DNA from: Chara braunii
Lineage: Eukaryota; Streptophyta; Charophyceae; Charales; Characeae
Direction of reading: 5' to 3'
Length of the DNA: 49,079 nt
Assembly (NCBI GenBank): GCA_003427395.1
Contig: BFEA01000186.1
Location: 2,054,392-2,103,470, forward strand
The notes beneath the pieces were generated by a model that was given only the letters and a program-made list of their open reading frames with translations, did no database searches and was not told the DNA's origin. The number at the start of each line of letters is the position of its first letter. The stretch's first letter is position 1. This document shows, in pieces, positions 39,943 to 49,079 of this stretch. The translations under genes were made by a program, and so were the position numbers.

Positions 39943-42740
39943 AGACATCAAACGAAACTAGAAAGGCAGATGTGAAGATTACACAACAAAAGAAAGGACT
40001 TATTGTAATTGGATAACATGAGCGTGAATTCACACCACACATTGAATAGGAGAATTGATTGGATGAAAGATAACCCAACCTAGACAACCAGGAGAAGAAC
40101 CTTAGATCTGGGAGAAGAGAATGTAGTCTTGTGGACGAACAATACAGGGAAGTGTCTGACGAACAATGGGGAGGAGATCGGCGGGCTCAAAGACTGCGGG
40201 TGGGGTAAGGAGTGGCAAATTGGCCACCTCATCTTCGAGAACATTTGGTATGGGGGTCGCTTGCAATTACCTCACAACGGGCTGGTTCAAAATTCCGCCC
40301 ATTATCTCCGCTTCGTTTATGATAATAAGATTAACCCTTGTGCATGTACGATGCCCACACGAATAATATGCTTGTCGTCTCTACTTCTCTTTTTCGGATG
40401 CTTGCCCCTCACTTTCCACTTCTAGCTCGTCCAATTAAGCTGTGGAGGCGGCGGGACTGAGTGTGTTAGAGATCTGAGATCTGTTAACATTAGTTGTGAA
40501 AGCTCTTTGAGGAGGGTCAGTGGTCACAACCGGATATCATGATGCTTCAGCTTGTCTTGTGTTTTTGCATCGTCTTGCATGAGATGACAAGCCCAGGGCC
40601 GAATTGGAATCAGTGACCATCCAGCCTTCTCCTCTTTCCAATTGCTCATGAAGGTAATATCGAGAGGCAGCATGCCAAACAGCTGGTGCAGCCTACAACG
40701 TAAGCCACTAATGGATCATTTGTACGTTCTCATAAACTAAGCCAAGAGAAACTATCGCCACGACGTTCCGCTATGCTTGAATTAACACAAGCTTGTTGTC
40801 ATCTCGCCTAGTATCTCTTGGTTGTCCAGCTCCTCATGTAGCCATTGGAAGGTGACGTGCAGGATTGAAAAGCCGAGTGAATTATACTGCATGCGCCTAC
40901 TCATCAATCGAATTGTTGGGCAAGAAGAGGAAAATCGATACTGGCCCGATAGTGTGCGAGAGGCAATGGACATGTTGGGAGTGGAGGGGGAGAGGAAACT
41001 AAGAGGGCATGACGAAATAGGAAATATGGTCGGAGGTCTGGTCCATCGGATTTAAAACAAGGAGCATAGTTCCTGGATATCAAATGGAGGGTCAATCTCC
41101 AACCATTGTAAAGTGTCAAACACTACGTTCACATAACCTAGTTTTCTCCCCTGTGCAAGCTAGTTCCCTCGGGTTTGTTGCCACATCAAACGCCGAGAAG
41201 TGCAACTCTCTCATTATATGTACCCTCGTAGCAAGATTAAAGACAAGGCCCTTAAAAACCATGAAAATGAGGACGTCACTTATCCCCATGCACGTAAACG
41301 GACACACTGATGATCTCCACAATCCACTAGACCTTCGGTCACTCGTTGCAACGTCCACGACAGTGTATCTATACTTACTCCTTATGAACTGCGTCAACCT
41401 TAGCAGATCAGGACTGCGTTGCAGACGTGGAAATTGCTGGAGCCAAAAGACGTAATCACGAGGATGGAGGAGATCATTCTAGTTGGTGATCAATGCCTCC
41501 ATTGTGTAGCAAGGTGGCCGACTCATGACAGTGAGGACGGAGAAGGGGAATAAGATAAAGGAGGTAGAAGCAGGGTATAAATATTGTCATTGCAATGAAA
41601 TCCGTGAGAAAAAGACAAAAGGGAAGAGTAAAAGGAGGGAGGAGAATGAAGGGATAGGATAAAGATCGGACCCGTGAGTGATAATTAGGCGGTCCTACCA
41701 GTTGCTACAGACCTTCAACACTAGGCAGACAGTGTAAACACCGTTGATCTGAGCTCAACCATTCAGAAGCGGGCAAGGAGTCGTGACGCTAGCTTCCCCT
41801 AACGAACACCTTTCCTTATTTGCATTATGTTCCTCAACTTATACTACACCTGAGGCACGGTGCGTCCATTTCAAGCCTCATAACTCTTCACTTGTCCTAC
41901 ATAGGCTACGCTCAATCATCTTAAAGCACCAGTAATGTGCAGTTGGGCCGCGGGCCTGACTAATCAAATTTCGGAGGCACGAAACGAAAATGCAACCGCC
42001 GATCGAATTTATCAACGGTGGGCCCAGCGTTTGACGTTTCGTCCTTGTTTTCTTGTGGCATCAAGTTTCTGACTGCAAGGCTGGGGCCGTGTACTCGTAG
42101 TTTAAGTTCCATCTTCTTTGCACAAGACGAGAAAAGGATTTGTCCATTAGCTATGACTAACGCTCGACTTTCTGTAGTGGACACCCTCACTCGACATCAA
42201 GCAAATCCTTGTTGATCAGCTAAATGAGGTAAGGCAAACCATGCTATTGAAAGGGATGCCCTTGTGAATTGCCAGAACTTGCTCAGCGGTTTTAGAAGAT
42301 GGATGCGTGTCATTGGCTCCGATGTTGCGTCAAAGCGTCTTCGTGTTGTGAGGTCCAGTATGTGAAATAGAGATGCCAAGTCTGACTACACTCCTCATGA
42401 CCTCTCCTCTCAATTGAATCCCTTTATCCGTCAAGATTCCCTTGGTGTCCTGATGCTTGCACATGCAAACAATTAATGTGACGGACTATAGGCTGATAAG
42501 ATCATCATTTAAAAAAACAATAGATGAACACTGATAAGATCAAATAGTCGTAGCTGTTCAGGCTGGCTAGCACAATGATATCCATGTTCTCCATGTTGAC
42601 AAATTAGAATAATAACCGTTCGACCACTGTGGGGACAAAAGACCATGGCGACTGAACGGGCGTCCGTATGAAACCCCCGCCACTTCGGAGGCCGCAATTT
42701 ATTTTTCCAATGTCGCCCCACACCGTTCGGCCCCTCCGAG
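39943..42740. other. unrecognised sequence
   Basis: About 2.8 kb with moderate GC content. Open frames up to 123 codons (41084-41455 plus) and 93-98 codons elsewhere contain no motif I recognise and overlap each other on both strands. No TIR, tail, tRNA-like box or tandem repeat stands out. It may contain host intron or intergenic DNA. Confidence 0.3.
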
Positions 42741-42769
42741 TTTTGCTTGTGGCTACAAAATCTTTCTGC

Positions 42770-43090
42770 AAGGCTGGGACAGTGCAATTTCAATTTAAGG
42801 CACGGGGCAAGGGAGCAGGGATTAGGATGGGCAAGACTGACGTCGGATGGAATCCCCTCTGGCAGCGGGTTGGGATTCCCATGGGGAAGGCCTCAAACCC
42901 TCCCCTGGCTTGCCTACTCCTTTCCTATTGCAGAAATTTACGTTTCCAACTTCTGGGCTGAATCTTATTCGGATTATTAAACAATGTAGCTGTTCTTGCC
43001 AACTTACAGAATGCGGGTTGAGGGTGGCGCATATACTCCAAGATTTTCACCACTGTTACGATGAGAACGTTCGCTTGAGCGAACTATAGT
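42770..43090 (+). pseudogene. Penelope-like RT fragment (element C)
   Basis: ARGKGAGIRMGK, then LWQRVGIPMGKASNPPLACL (42857-42916), corresponds to element A's RKQGKGAKLINGC and RQIVGIPMGKSTSP plus PALACLLC. Motif C appears as LLNNVAVLA near 42975. In another frame LQDFHHCYDENVRLSEL (43036-43086) matches IEEFKECYDKNLTLERS. The part between GKGA and GIPMGK is shortened. This is a third, plus-strand copy of the same family, reduced to about 320 bp. Confidence 0.6.
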
Positions 43091-44114
43091 AGCACATTCA
43101 GTTGGGATTTCCTCGGATACAAAAAATCCCGTAGATTTCAAAAATTCATTCGTCCAGCACCAACGAGCTTCTGATCCGCAACCATCAGTACACGACCATA
43201 TATCGGCCGTGGGACCCCTCTCCCCAAATTTCTGGGCCCAGAAACACGACGTCAGCCGCTAATGCATTTTATGAATGGCGTGGCAAGACTTTTCGGTGGT
43301 GGCGACGAGCTCGATTTCTGCAAGGCTCCTGCCTGATATCTTCTTTGACAAAGAACTGAGGGCTTTTTCTACCAAAGTTCGGTGCATTTGGAGTGACCAG
43401 GTACGTGTTCTTACTAATCGGCGTGCCGTGTTTAAGTGATTGAAGGGGCCTTCGCTACTACCTCTTGAAAGGGCTTCATCCCAACCTTTGTTTTTTCCTA
43501 GGAATGGTTCTTGCCCTGCCGGGGTCACGGTCTCTTCTCTTGCCCCGCCGGGGTCTCGTCTCTGTCCCTCCTCCCTCTCATTTCTTGCCTTGGTTTGTGT
43601 CCGTGACATGGTACGAGGTCTTACCACCTGGGGCACAGTGAATATATAGGGGCCTGCAGTGATAATCCCAGTTTAGCGCCATGATCTCCCTCCCCTAGGA
43701 ATGGATCTTGTCCCCCTGGGCCACTCCTATTCTGAACTTGGTATTGACGTATTTCAGCACCCGGTTCGACGCCCCAATATCGGTTCTCACTTCCGCAGGT
43801 TCTCCTACATCGATTCCGATCCTGGTTCTCTGTCCACCCATGAACCTTGCAAGATTTTGCCGAAGTACTCCTTGGGAAAGACTTGGTGATATTTCCGGGC
43901 CTCCGATTACGGTTCCAGGGCCTCCGGATCTCATGGCCCTGTCTATGCGCCTGGTTCTCATCCAGCCAAAACAGAGCGTACGCGGACGCTTTCACCATGC
44001 AGTTACCATATTAACGTTGACGACGCATGTTCTGCTCCCCTGGCTGTTCACATTCTTTCGATGGGGATTTTCCAACCTTTGGTCGGGTTCCGGAGACCCA
44101 TGGCTTCCTCCCCT

Positions 44115-44117
<3 letters not shown>
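43091..44117. other. unrecognised, possibly decayed coding sequence
   Basis: Minus frames of 125 and 88 codons (43636-43259, 43998-43621, 43961-43695) are GC-balanced. Parts repeat each other: EPFLGKNKG and QDPFLGEGD derive from two copies of a CCTAGGAATGG(T/A)TCTTG block (43499, 43698). No family recognised and no start is favoured, so no gene is called. Confidence 0.25.

Positions 44118-44163
<46 letters not shown>
44118..44163 (+). repeat. (CT)n microsatellite
   Basis: About 23 CT units without interruption. Confidence 0.95.
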
Positions 44164-44166
<3 letters not shown>

Positions 44167-45290
44167 GTGGTAATTCAACGTATGTACCTTTCATGAAACC
44201 CCTGCCTTGTCATCCCATGCTTCCCTTGCACGTCTCCCCCCAAAAAATCATGCCGCTGCCAGCGAGCGAAGACATAGACATGGGGCCCTTGGCTATTATG
44301 TGACACGCCCCATTCCCCACCAATGCCTGTCAACATTGGAGGGGGGGAGGTGGGGGTAGCACCTTCGCAGGGCCTCGAACCCCGTCAGAATTTTAGCAAG
44401 AATCGCAACCAGAACACCAGTACACCCGCACCTAAAATCTCGAAGCTACCTGCCCACTGCACGCCGCTATTTTCCGAGCCTTCTGCGTGTGGGTACCTGC
44501 AGTGGGAATTTCGGAAGTGGCACCGGTGCCGACTGTCTACCTGAAGGGGGAAAAAAAAAAACACAAGAAAGGAAAAAACATGCCAGAGATCAATAATGTC
44601 GTGGAAGGAAGTCAGGGAGGCCATACTCAAACAATCACTTCCCAGAATGCATCTGGCCACTATTGAGGGGGAGCGAAACATTGTTGTTTTTACTTTTTTT
44701 TTCCTTTTATTTTTTTCCTCCCTTTCACTGCCAGCGAGCAGCGCATATTCCTCTTACTCAAAACGCCCTCGCTGAGGGCACACTCACACCAGCGCCGTTG
44801 AAATGCATCCAACCACTCTCACTGCCGACGCTTTGTTGTCTAATTTTTTTTTTTTTTTTTTTTTTTGTAAGCCTAACAGTCGTGCTCCCCGTGTTCCTCG
44901 TTCTCCCGAAGTGCCCTTGCTGAGGGCAGTACTCCAAAAAGTGTATCCAAGGGCATCGGGTTGGAACCTTCATTGATGGGGCCCAGACCTCCGTGAGTAG
45001 TCAGTAGCGTTCTGGTACCTATACTTAGAGAGTAGTCAAGGTCAAATCAAGCCCGGTGCGAGATTACTCTGATTTTAAAGGAGAAATACAGGAATCTACG
45101 CTGATCATATAATCTCCAGTGGCCCAGTGGGTGTATCATCTCGAATTCTTAAGATGATGCCTACGTACTGGATAGAACTAGGATTCAAGGCTTGATCTGG
45201 CGCCAGAATGGGGAGAGGTGCTAAGTACCTGGGACAGCAGAAGAGTATGTTCGATGAATACGTTGTCTTTGGTTCTATGATTGTTCCGTA
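44164..45290. other. unrecognised sequence with CCCT-GAGGG hairpins
   Basis: No gene. GCCCTCGCTGAGGGC (about 44763-44777) and TGCCCTTGCTGAGGGCA (44911-44927) are related 4-base-loop hairpins. Each is followed within about 40 bp by an (A)TGCATCCAA or GTATCCAAG word. A T run of ~24 lies at 44843. Confidence 0.3.
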
Positions 45291-45347
45291 AGGGACGCTG
45301 GACCCGTTTTCCAGCAGGTGTAGCTCCCCACGAATAGACCGGAGCCA
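45291..45347 (+). repeat. dispersed repeat, copy 1 of 2
   Basis: AAGGGACGCTGGACCCGTTT followed by TCCAGCAGGTGTAGCTCCCC. It matches 46078-46134 with about eight differences. GCTGG and CCAGC form a small hairpin. The flanking sequences differ, so this is the end or core of a short dispersed element. Confidence 0.65.
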
Positions 45348-46077
45348 TCTATCATCGCCCGTCCCTATCACTTGGGGCTCTTACACCCAGGTGGCAGGGG
45401 CTGAGGTCGGCCTGATGTTAAGCCGGAAAAAAAAAAAAAAAAAAAAAAAGTGCATCCAAGTGCAATCACGTCCAAAGCTTGTTTCGTTTTTTGGGACGTA
45501 CGGATTTGACATGGGCCCGAAAATTTGAAAATCTTCTGACGCTCCACCCCTGCCCCGAGCCCGCCTTTTACTTCTTGTGCTATAAGCCTTGCTCCACCAC
45601 CTAAGATTGACAAAAAAAAAAATAAAAAAAAAAAAAATTGAAATGACATTATAGACTGAATCTGCACATTGAAAGGAATCGAGCATTCTGAATGGCATCG
45701 GAACAATACCCAGCCCCAGGGACCACTGGCCAACCCTTGAACATATAGCAACGCATAGATGGTCAGCAGAGGAGGGCAGAGGTGTGTGGAAACGCGTGCC
45801 CAAGGTTGTGCCTTCTGCTGGAGGCCAAGACGAGGCGGCAATCTCATTACATGAGATTGTTTTTCTCTCAATGAAGACAACACCATGATCCCATGCATGT
45901 GACTGTCAGTAGCGGAAGGGCCTCACTCACCAGAAGTCGCAAACATTTGAACTTTGGGACGAGCCGCGATTTTCTGGGATGCATGTTGATGAGTCTCAGG
46001 AGAAGCGTTGGATGTATCGCACTTCACAAAAACCAGCAATGCATTGTAGATTGAGATGGCTCAAACTCATTTCGTAT
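45348..46077 (-). other. possible decayed LINE RT, otherwise unrecognised
   Basis: A minus 176-codon frame (45898-45368) includes QPWARVSTHLCPPLLTIYAL, which loosely recalls the LINE motif RQGCPLSPLLFTIY and the following helix. The rest is interrupted by A/T runs (45427, 45613). One weak motif is not enough for a call. Confidence 0.25.
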
Positions 46078-46265
46078 AAGGGACGCTGGACCCGTTTTCC
46101 AGCAAGTGATGCTCCCCACCAATAGATGGAGCCTCTCCCCAGGTGCTAGTGGTGTCTGCCCTTGTCAGCACCACAAGCACTGGGGTGTTGTTTAAAAAAA
46201 AAAAAAAGCAATGTATTGTAGATCGCACTTCACAAAAACCAGCAATGTATTGTAGATGGCAAACC
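46078..46265 (+). repeat. dispersed repeat copy 2 and AGCAATGTATTGTAGAT repeats
   Basis: 46078-46134 is the partner of 45291-45347. AGCAATG(C/T)ATTGTAGAT occurs at about 46035, 46207 and 46241, twice preceded by CACTTCACAAAAACC. The word contains the near-palindrome AATGTATT. Confidence 0.6.
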
Positions 46266-47028
46266 TGTCTCTCAAAGTCTGCCCAAGGTTTCTCTTCCCA
46301 CTCCAACCGTCAACAAAAAACGGCGGTGATTGGCTCCTGTCTTCACATAGCTCGGCCTTCTACCACTCCACAGGGATCTGCAGTACCTTTTTCCAATCAC
46401 GCTGAAAATTGAGCTCTGCCGCCGACTCGGAGGTTATCCAGATAATTATGGTGCTGGGATCATTGGGTTCCTTTCTCGACTCGATGGGACAGATTGTTTT
46501 CCTGTGGAGACGTTGGAAGTCGACACACTGCCGCGTCTGATGTCCGCCGGTTAGCGGACGGCGGTTCTTTTCTGTGAGTGATGTGGCTCGAATTAGAGCT
46601 GTTTGTAGAGTCAGTTAATAAATACATCGCTCATGGGATTTTGTATTATTATTATTTTTTGGGGGGGGCTTCAAAAGGAGAAACTCTATGGCGGTGGAGT
46701 TCGAACAGCCGCATTCTGTCGGCGAGTGAGATCCAGAGCCTTTGGCCGTATCTGCTGAGGGAGGCTTCCATTAGACAACTGGCAATTTGATGTGTGGCGA
46801 TTTTTTGCGACAAAGGAACAAGTAGAGGCTTTGAACCAATGACTTGTCGCTTGTGTTCTTGGATAGATGTTTAGTAGTTGGCACTTCTTTCATTGTCGAA
46901 ATTCGAACCTACAACCGGTGGATAGCGAGTCCTTTCTCAGTACTGTTTTTTACAGCTTGAATCTTGACTATTTCTGCAATAAGGTCCTGAACGGCGGCGC
47001 TGATTCTGCTGAAGGCTGTCGTTAGTTC
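46266..47028. other. unrecognised, with one coding-like minus stretch
   Basis: On minus near 46500-46370, ESRKEPNDPSTIIIWITSES and AAELNFQRDWKKVLQIPVEW are open and protein-like. A shifted frame continues EWEEKPWADFERQVCHLQYI. Family unknown. Near 46830 and 46905 the minus strand has two B-box-like words (GGTTCAAAGCC, AGGTTCGAATT) that may be tRNA-derived. Confidence 0.3.
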
Positions 47029-47140
47029 TACCGTCTTCACCCGAATAGAACACCCGGTAATTATGGGCGTATCTGGACTGAAAAATGCATCAAATACAGC
47101 TATTATAATGACCGGGCGTTCTATTCGGGTGAAGACGGGA
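47029..47140. mobile_element. 108-bp MITE with 28-bp TIRs, copy 1
   Basis: Left TIR CCGTCTTCACCCGAATAGAA+CACCCGGT (47031-47058); the right TIR (47111-47138) is its inverse with one mismatch. It is preceded by TA and followed by GA, so a TA target duplication is plausible but decayed on one side. The interior is ~50 bp of AT-rich sequence. TA targets and such TIRs fit the Tc1/mariner (pogo-like) group. Confidence 0.8.
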
Positions 47141-47884
47141 GCTTTTGGACCTGCAGAGACCGACCAGTTCCTTTGCTATATTAGGACCGAACCGTCCAGT
47201 CCTATGGTGAACTGCGACAGAGAAGACCCCTGATGACCCTGGTATGGCGATCAGATGAAACCAGTAGGGTCATACACTGCACGCGGATGGTAGTTTCGTC
47301 CCCACAGACCGGAGTTACTTCATGTTTTTCATTTGAAACTCCATACGGGTCCCGTTCGGGGGGGGGTTACCTTGGTATCCTGTCAGGGTTATGCCGAGTT
47401 TCTGGCGCTTCCATCATGGCCATCCTCTCCGTCTCTCCCACCTCCCTCCTCGTCCTCCTTTCTCTCTTCTCTCCCCCCCTCCATTCTTCTCGCTGTCATT
47501 TCTATGTCGATCTAAATCTGTGGATCCATTGTATTTGGTCTTGAAGTCCGGTCTTGTGAATGTCATTGATGCTAGCAAGAATCAACACAACATTTCCGCT
47601 GGTGCTGTTTTTCACATTCCCGGGAAGCGAAGTAATAATTTTGTGAAGACCTCCAACAGTGCTTACGAAGTGCTGGATCTCATACAGGCCGTTGACATAT
47701 GTCACTCGATTTGCAGTTGCACTGGCCTAGACGCGCAACCTTGCGACCGCGAAGGCATGGCAGGCTCTGCCAAATTGCTATAAAAGACCCTAGTGTGACT
47801 ATGCCCCTACTGGGCCATTAAAAACGGTTCCGGCCACAGAGTTCTTAAAAAGGGCCTTGCCAACTGCAGATTCTTACCAGTGAC
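47141..47884. other. unrecognised, with a coding-like minus frame
   Basis: Minus 47705-47505 reads TYVNGLYEIQHFVSTVGGLH, KIITSLPGNVKNSTSGNVVL, ILASINDIHKTGLQDQIQWI: open, globular composition, no family recognised. The opposite strand is also open (130 codons from 47391). Either could be an exon remnant. The rest holds pyrimidine-rich tracts (47420-47490). Confidence 0.25.
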
Positions 47885-47993
47885 TACCGTCTTCTCCCGA
47901 ACATAACGCACCCTAAAAATGAATGTATACAATCTATATTTCCGGCCAGATGCAGCCAAAATAAGGCTGCATTGGGTTCGGGGGAAGACGATA
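47885..47993. mobile_element. 105-bp MITE of the same family, copy 2, with TA duplication
   Basis: The left TIR CCGTCTTCTCCCGAACATAA (47887) and the right end, inverse TCGTCTTCCCCCGAACCCAA (to 47991), are similar over about 26 bp. TA flanks both sides (47885-47886, 47992-47993). The interior contains ATGCAGCC/GGCTGCAT, which can form an inner hairpin. No protein. Confidence 0.8.
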
Positions 47994-48111
47994 GAGCATC
48001 TTCTTACCCATTCGAAATGATAGCTCCAAAGAATGAGCTCCCTAAGGCTGCAGCTGTCACTGATTTGACCCATAACAACCAGGACGGCTGTTAATCTCAA
48101 CACCGCTTGCA

Positions 48112-48168
48112 CTAAATGTATACAAGCTATATTTCCGGCCAGATACAGCCAAAATAAGGGTGCATTGT
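48112..48168. mobile_element. MITE fragment, copy 3
   Basis: About 57 bp match the interior and part of the right arm of copy 2 (AATGTATACAAGCTATATTT, CCGGCCAGATACAGCCAAAA, TAAGGGTGCATTG). The outer TIR sequence is lost. Confidence 0.7.
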
Positions 48169-48257
48169 CAACGACTTTAACATCATGGTGCAGACGACGA
48201 CGCTGGCTCACTGTACATCAAGGTGCATCCACGCAGCAGGATTTGGCAGATGACTGC

Positions 48258-48290
48258 TACCTTCTTCGCCCAAATACATCGCGTACAGTC
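48258..48290. mobile_element. MITE left-arm fragment, copy 4
   Basis: TACCTTCTTCGCCCAAATAC ATCGCGTAC resembles the left TIR TA+CCGTCTTCNCCCGAANATAA. No right arm was found. Confidence 0.45.
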
Positions 48291-48824
48291 ATTATCACTA
48301 AATCTAGTCTCAAAGTTGCCCTCAAATCATGGTAACTGTCCCGACGTCCGGACCCGGTTCCAGACAGTGCGGAGCCAAATGTCTGGGTCCGGTGTCCGGT
48401 AATGAAGGTCCGGAGATAGGGGCCCGAGCACAAAATCAAAAAAAAAAAACGGCCAGCCCAGGACGCTTACCGGGTCCCAGGGGCCCTCTGAAAATAGTGG
48501 CCTGAATTTTCAGGCACTTTTGGGCCTACCGGACGCTACCGGACACAGGTGGGTCAGGGTGTTCTGTTGAGTGGTTGGCGGGGTGATTTCGATTTTGCCA
48601 ATTTCAAATCCCCCGCCCGGCCTTCGTTGCTGCCAGCTCCCTCGTGTTCCCCGCCCGTCGTTGCTGCCAGGTCCCTCATGTGTGGCATCTGCCGAAGGCC
48701 TCGCTGAAGCCATCGCCAACCAGCCGCCCGGAGTCAAGCCATCGCCGAACCCATCGTCGAGCAGCCGCTGCTAGGAGTCACAGCCAGCCGCCCCCAGTCG
48801 ACGACGACGCCAGCTTGCCAACAG

Positions 48825-48830
<6 letters not shown>
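48291..48830. other. GC-rich unrecognised sequence
   Basis: 48330-48550 is rich in GTCCGG/CCGGAC words (for example 48350, 48387, 48530). 48600-48820 is CpG-rich with a repeated CGTTGCTGCCAG(C/G)TCCCTC block (48625, 48658). It could be a promoter or 5' UTR running into a CT tract, but no gene follows in the window. Confidence 0.3.
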
Positions 48831-48884
<54 letters not shown>

Positions 48885-49002
48885 GCGTTCGGTCTCATCG
48901 CTGTTCCATGTCGGGTTACGGGTTCTCTCTATCTCTCTCTCCATCTCTCTCTCTCTCTCTCGTCGCGTTCGGTCTCATCGCTGTTCCATGTCGGGGTTAC
49001 GG

Positions 49003-49079
<77 letters not shown>
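48831..49079 (+). repeat. (CT)n microsatellite with an embedded 50-bp repeat
   Basis: CT tracts at 48831-48880, 48926-48960 (imperfect) and about 49005-49079. Between them CGTCGCGTTCGGTCTCATCG + CTGTTCCATGTCGGG occurs twice (48881 and 48961) with one indel. The window ends inside the CT tract, which is a likely contig break. Confidence 0.9.

Overview
This is eukaryotic nuclear DNA from the green lineage and consists almost entirely of decayed transposable elements. No intact host gene, rRNA or organellar gene is recognisable. Evidence for a streptophyte is: plant L1-type LINE remnants (ORF1 with a DUF4283-like and zinc-knuckle architecture, APE endonuclease, RT, and a zf-RVT-like C terminus), Penelope-like RT fragments with conserved PKH, FDV and GIPMGK motifs, a Pol III tRNA-derived SINE, U6 snRNA-derived sequence, CT/GT/TA microsatellites and long A/T runs. 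A repeat-rich charophyte alga such as Chara is my best guess, from impression only; nothing here proves the species.

Layout. 0-2.7 kb: GC-rich unrecognised DNA with paired TATA-containing repeats and small hairpins. 2.7-5.6 kb: a probable repeat-element region with five ~120-bp degenerate tandem units, followed by about ten hairpins that share a constant loop but have different self-complementary arms. 5.9-6.4 kb: microsatellite interrupted by a mate-pair adapter with duplicated flanks. 6.5-8.0 kb: degenerate tandem repeats, then a run of at least five U6-snRNA-like segments on the minus strand. 8.4-10 kb: a tRNA-like SINE head, foldback sequence and a ~550-bp dispersed repeat (second copy at 18.7 kb). 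10.3-12.2 kb: Penelope-like RT pseudogene (minus). 12.2-17.7 kb: LINE (plus) with an internal deletion, a stop and frameshifts. 18.4-20.2 kb: gag-like zinc knuckle, small MITE copy and a LINE 3' fragment, followed by a 166-bp gap.

20.9-23.7 kb: nested small transposons, including a SINE with a 14-bp target duplication, a foldback element and a TGTCGAAA-rich repeat. 24.0-26.3 kb: second LINE (ORF1 part) with a second adapter junction. 26.3-30 kb: second Penelope-like remnant (minus), apparently with a coiled coil, an N-terminal GIY-YIG-like half-domain and then RT. 30-38 kb: AT-rich, mostly unrecognised, with short tandem repeats and a 118-bp gap in a CT tract. 38.1-40 kb: a duplicated segment whose first copy is split by a long-TIR insertion. 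42.8-43.1 kb: third Penelope-like fragment. 47.0-48.3 kb: a family of ~105-bp TA-flanked MITEs. The window ends in a CT microsatellite.

The elements do not form a pathway. They record successive insertions, truncations and duplications. Two sites (6163-6200 and 25466-25503) are library adapter, so the duplications around them should not be read as biology.
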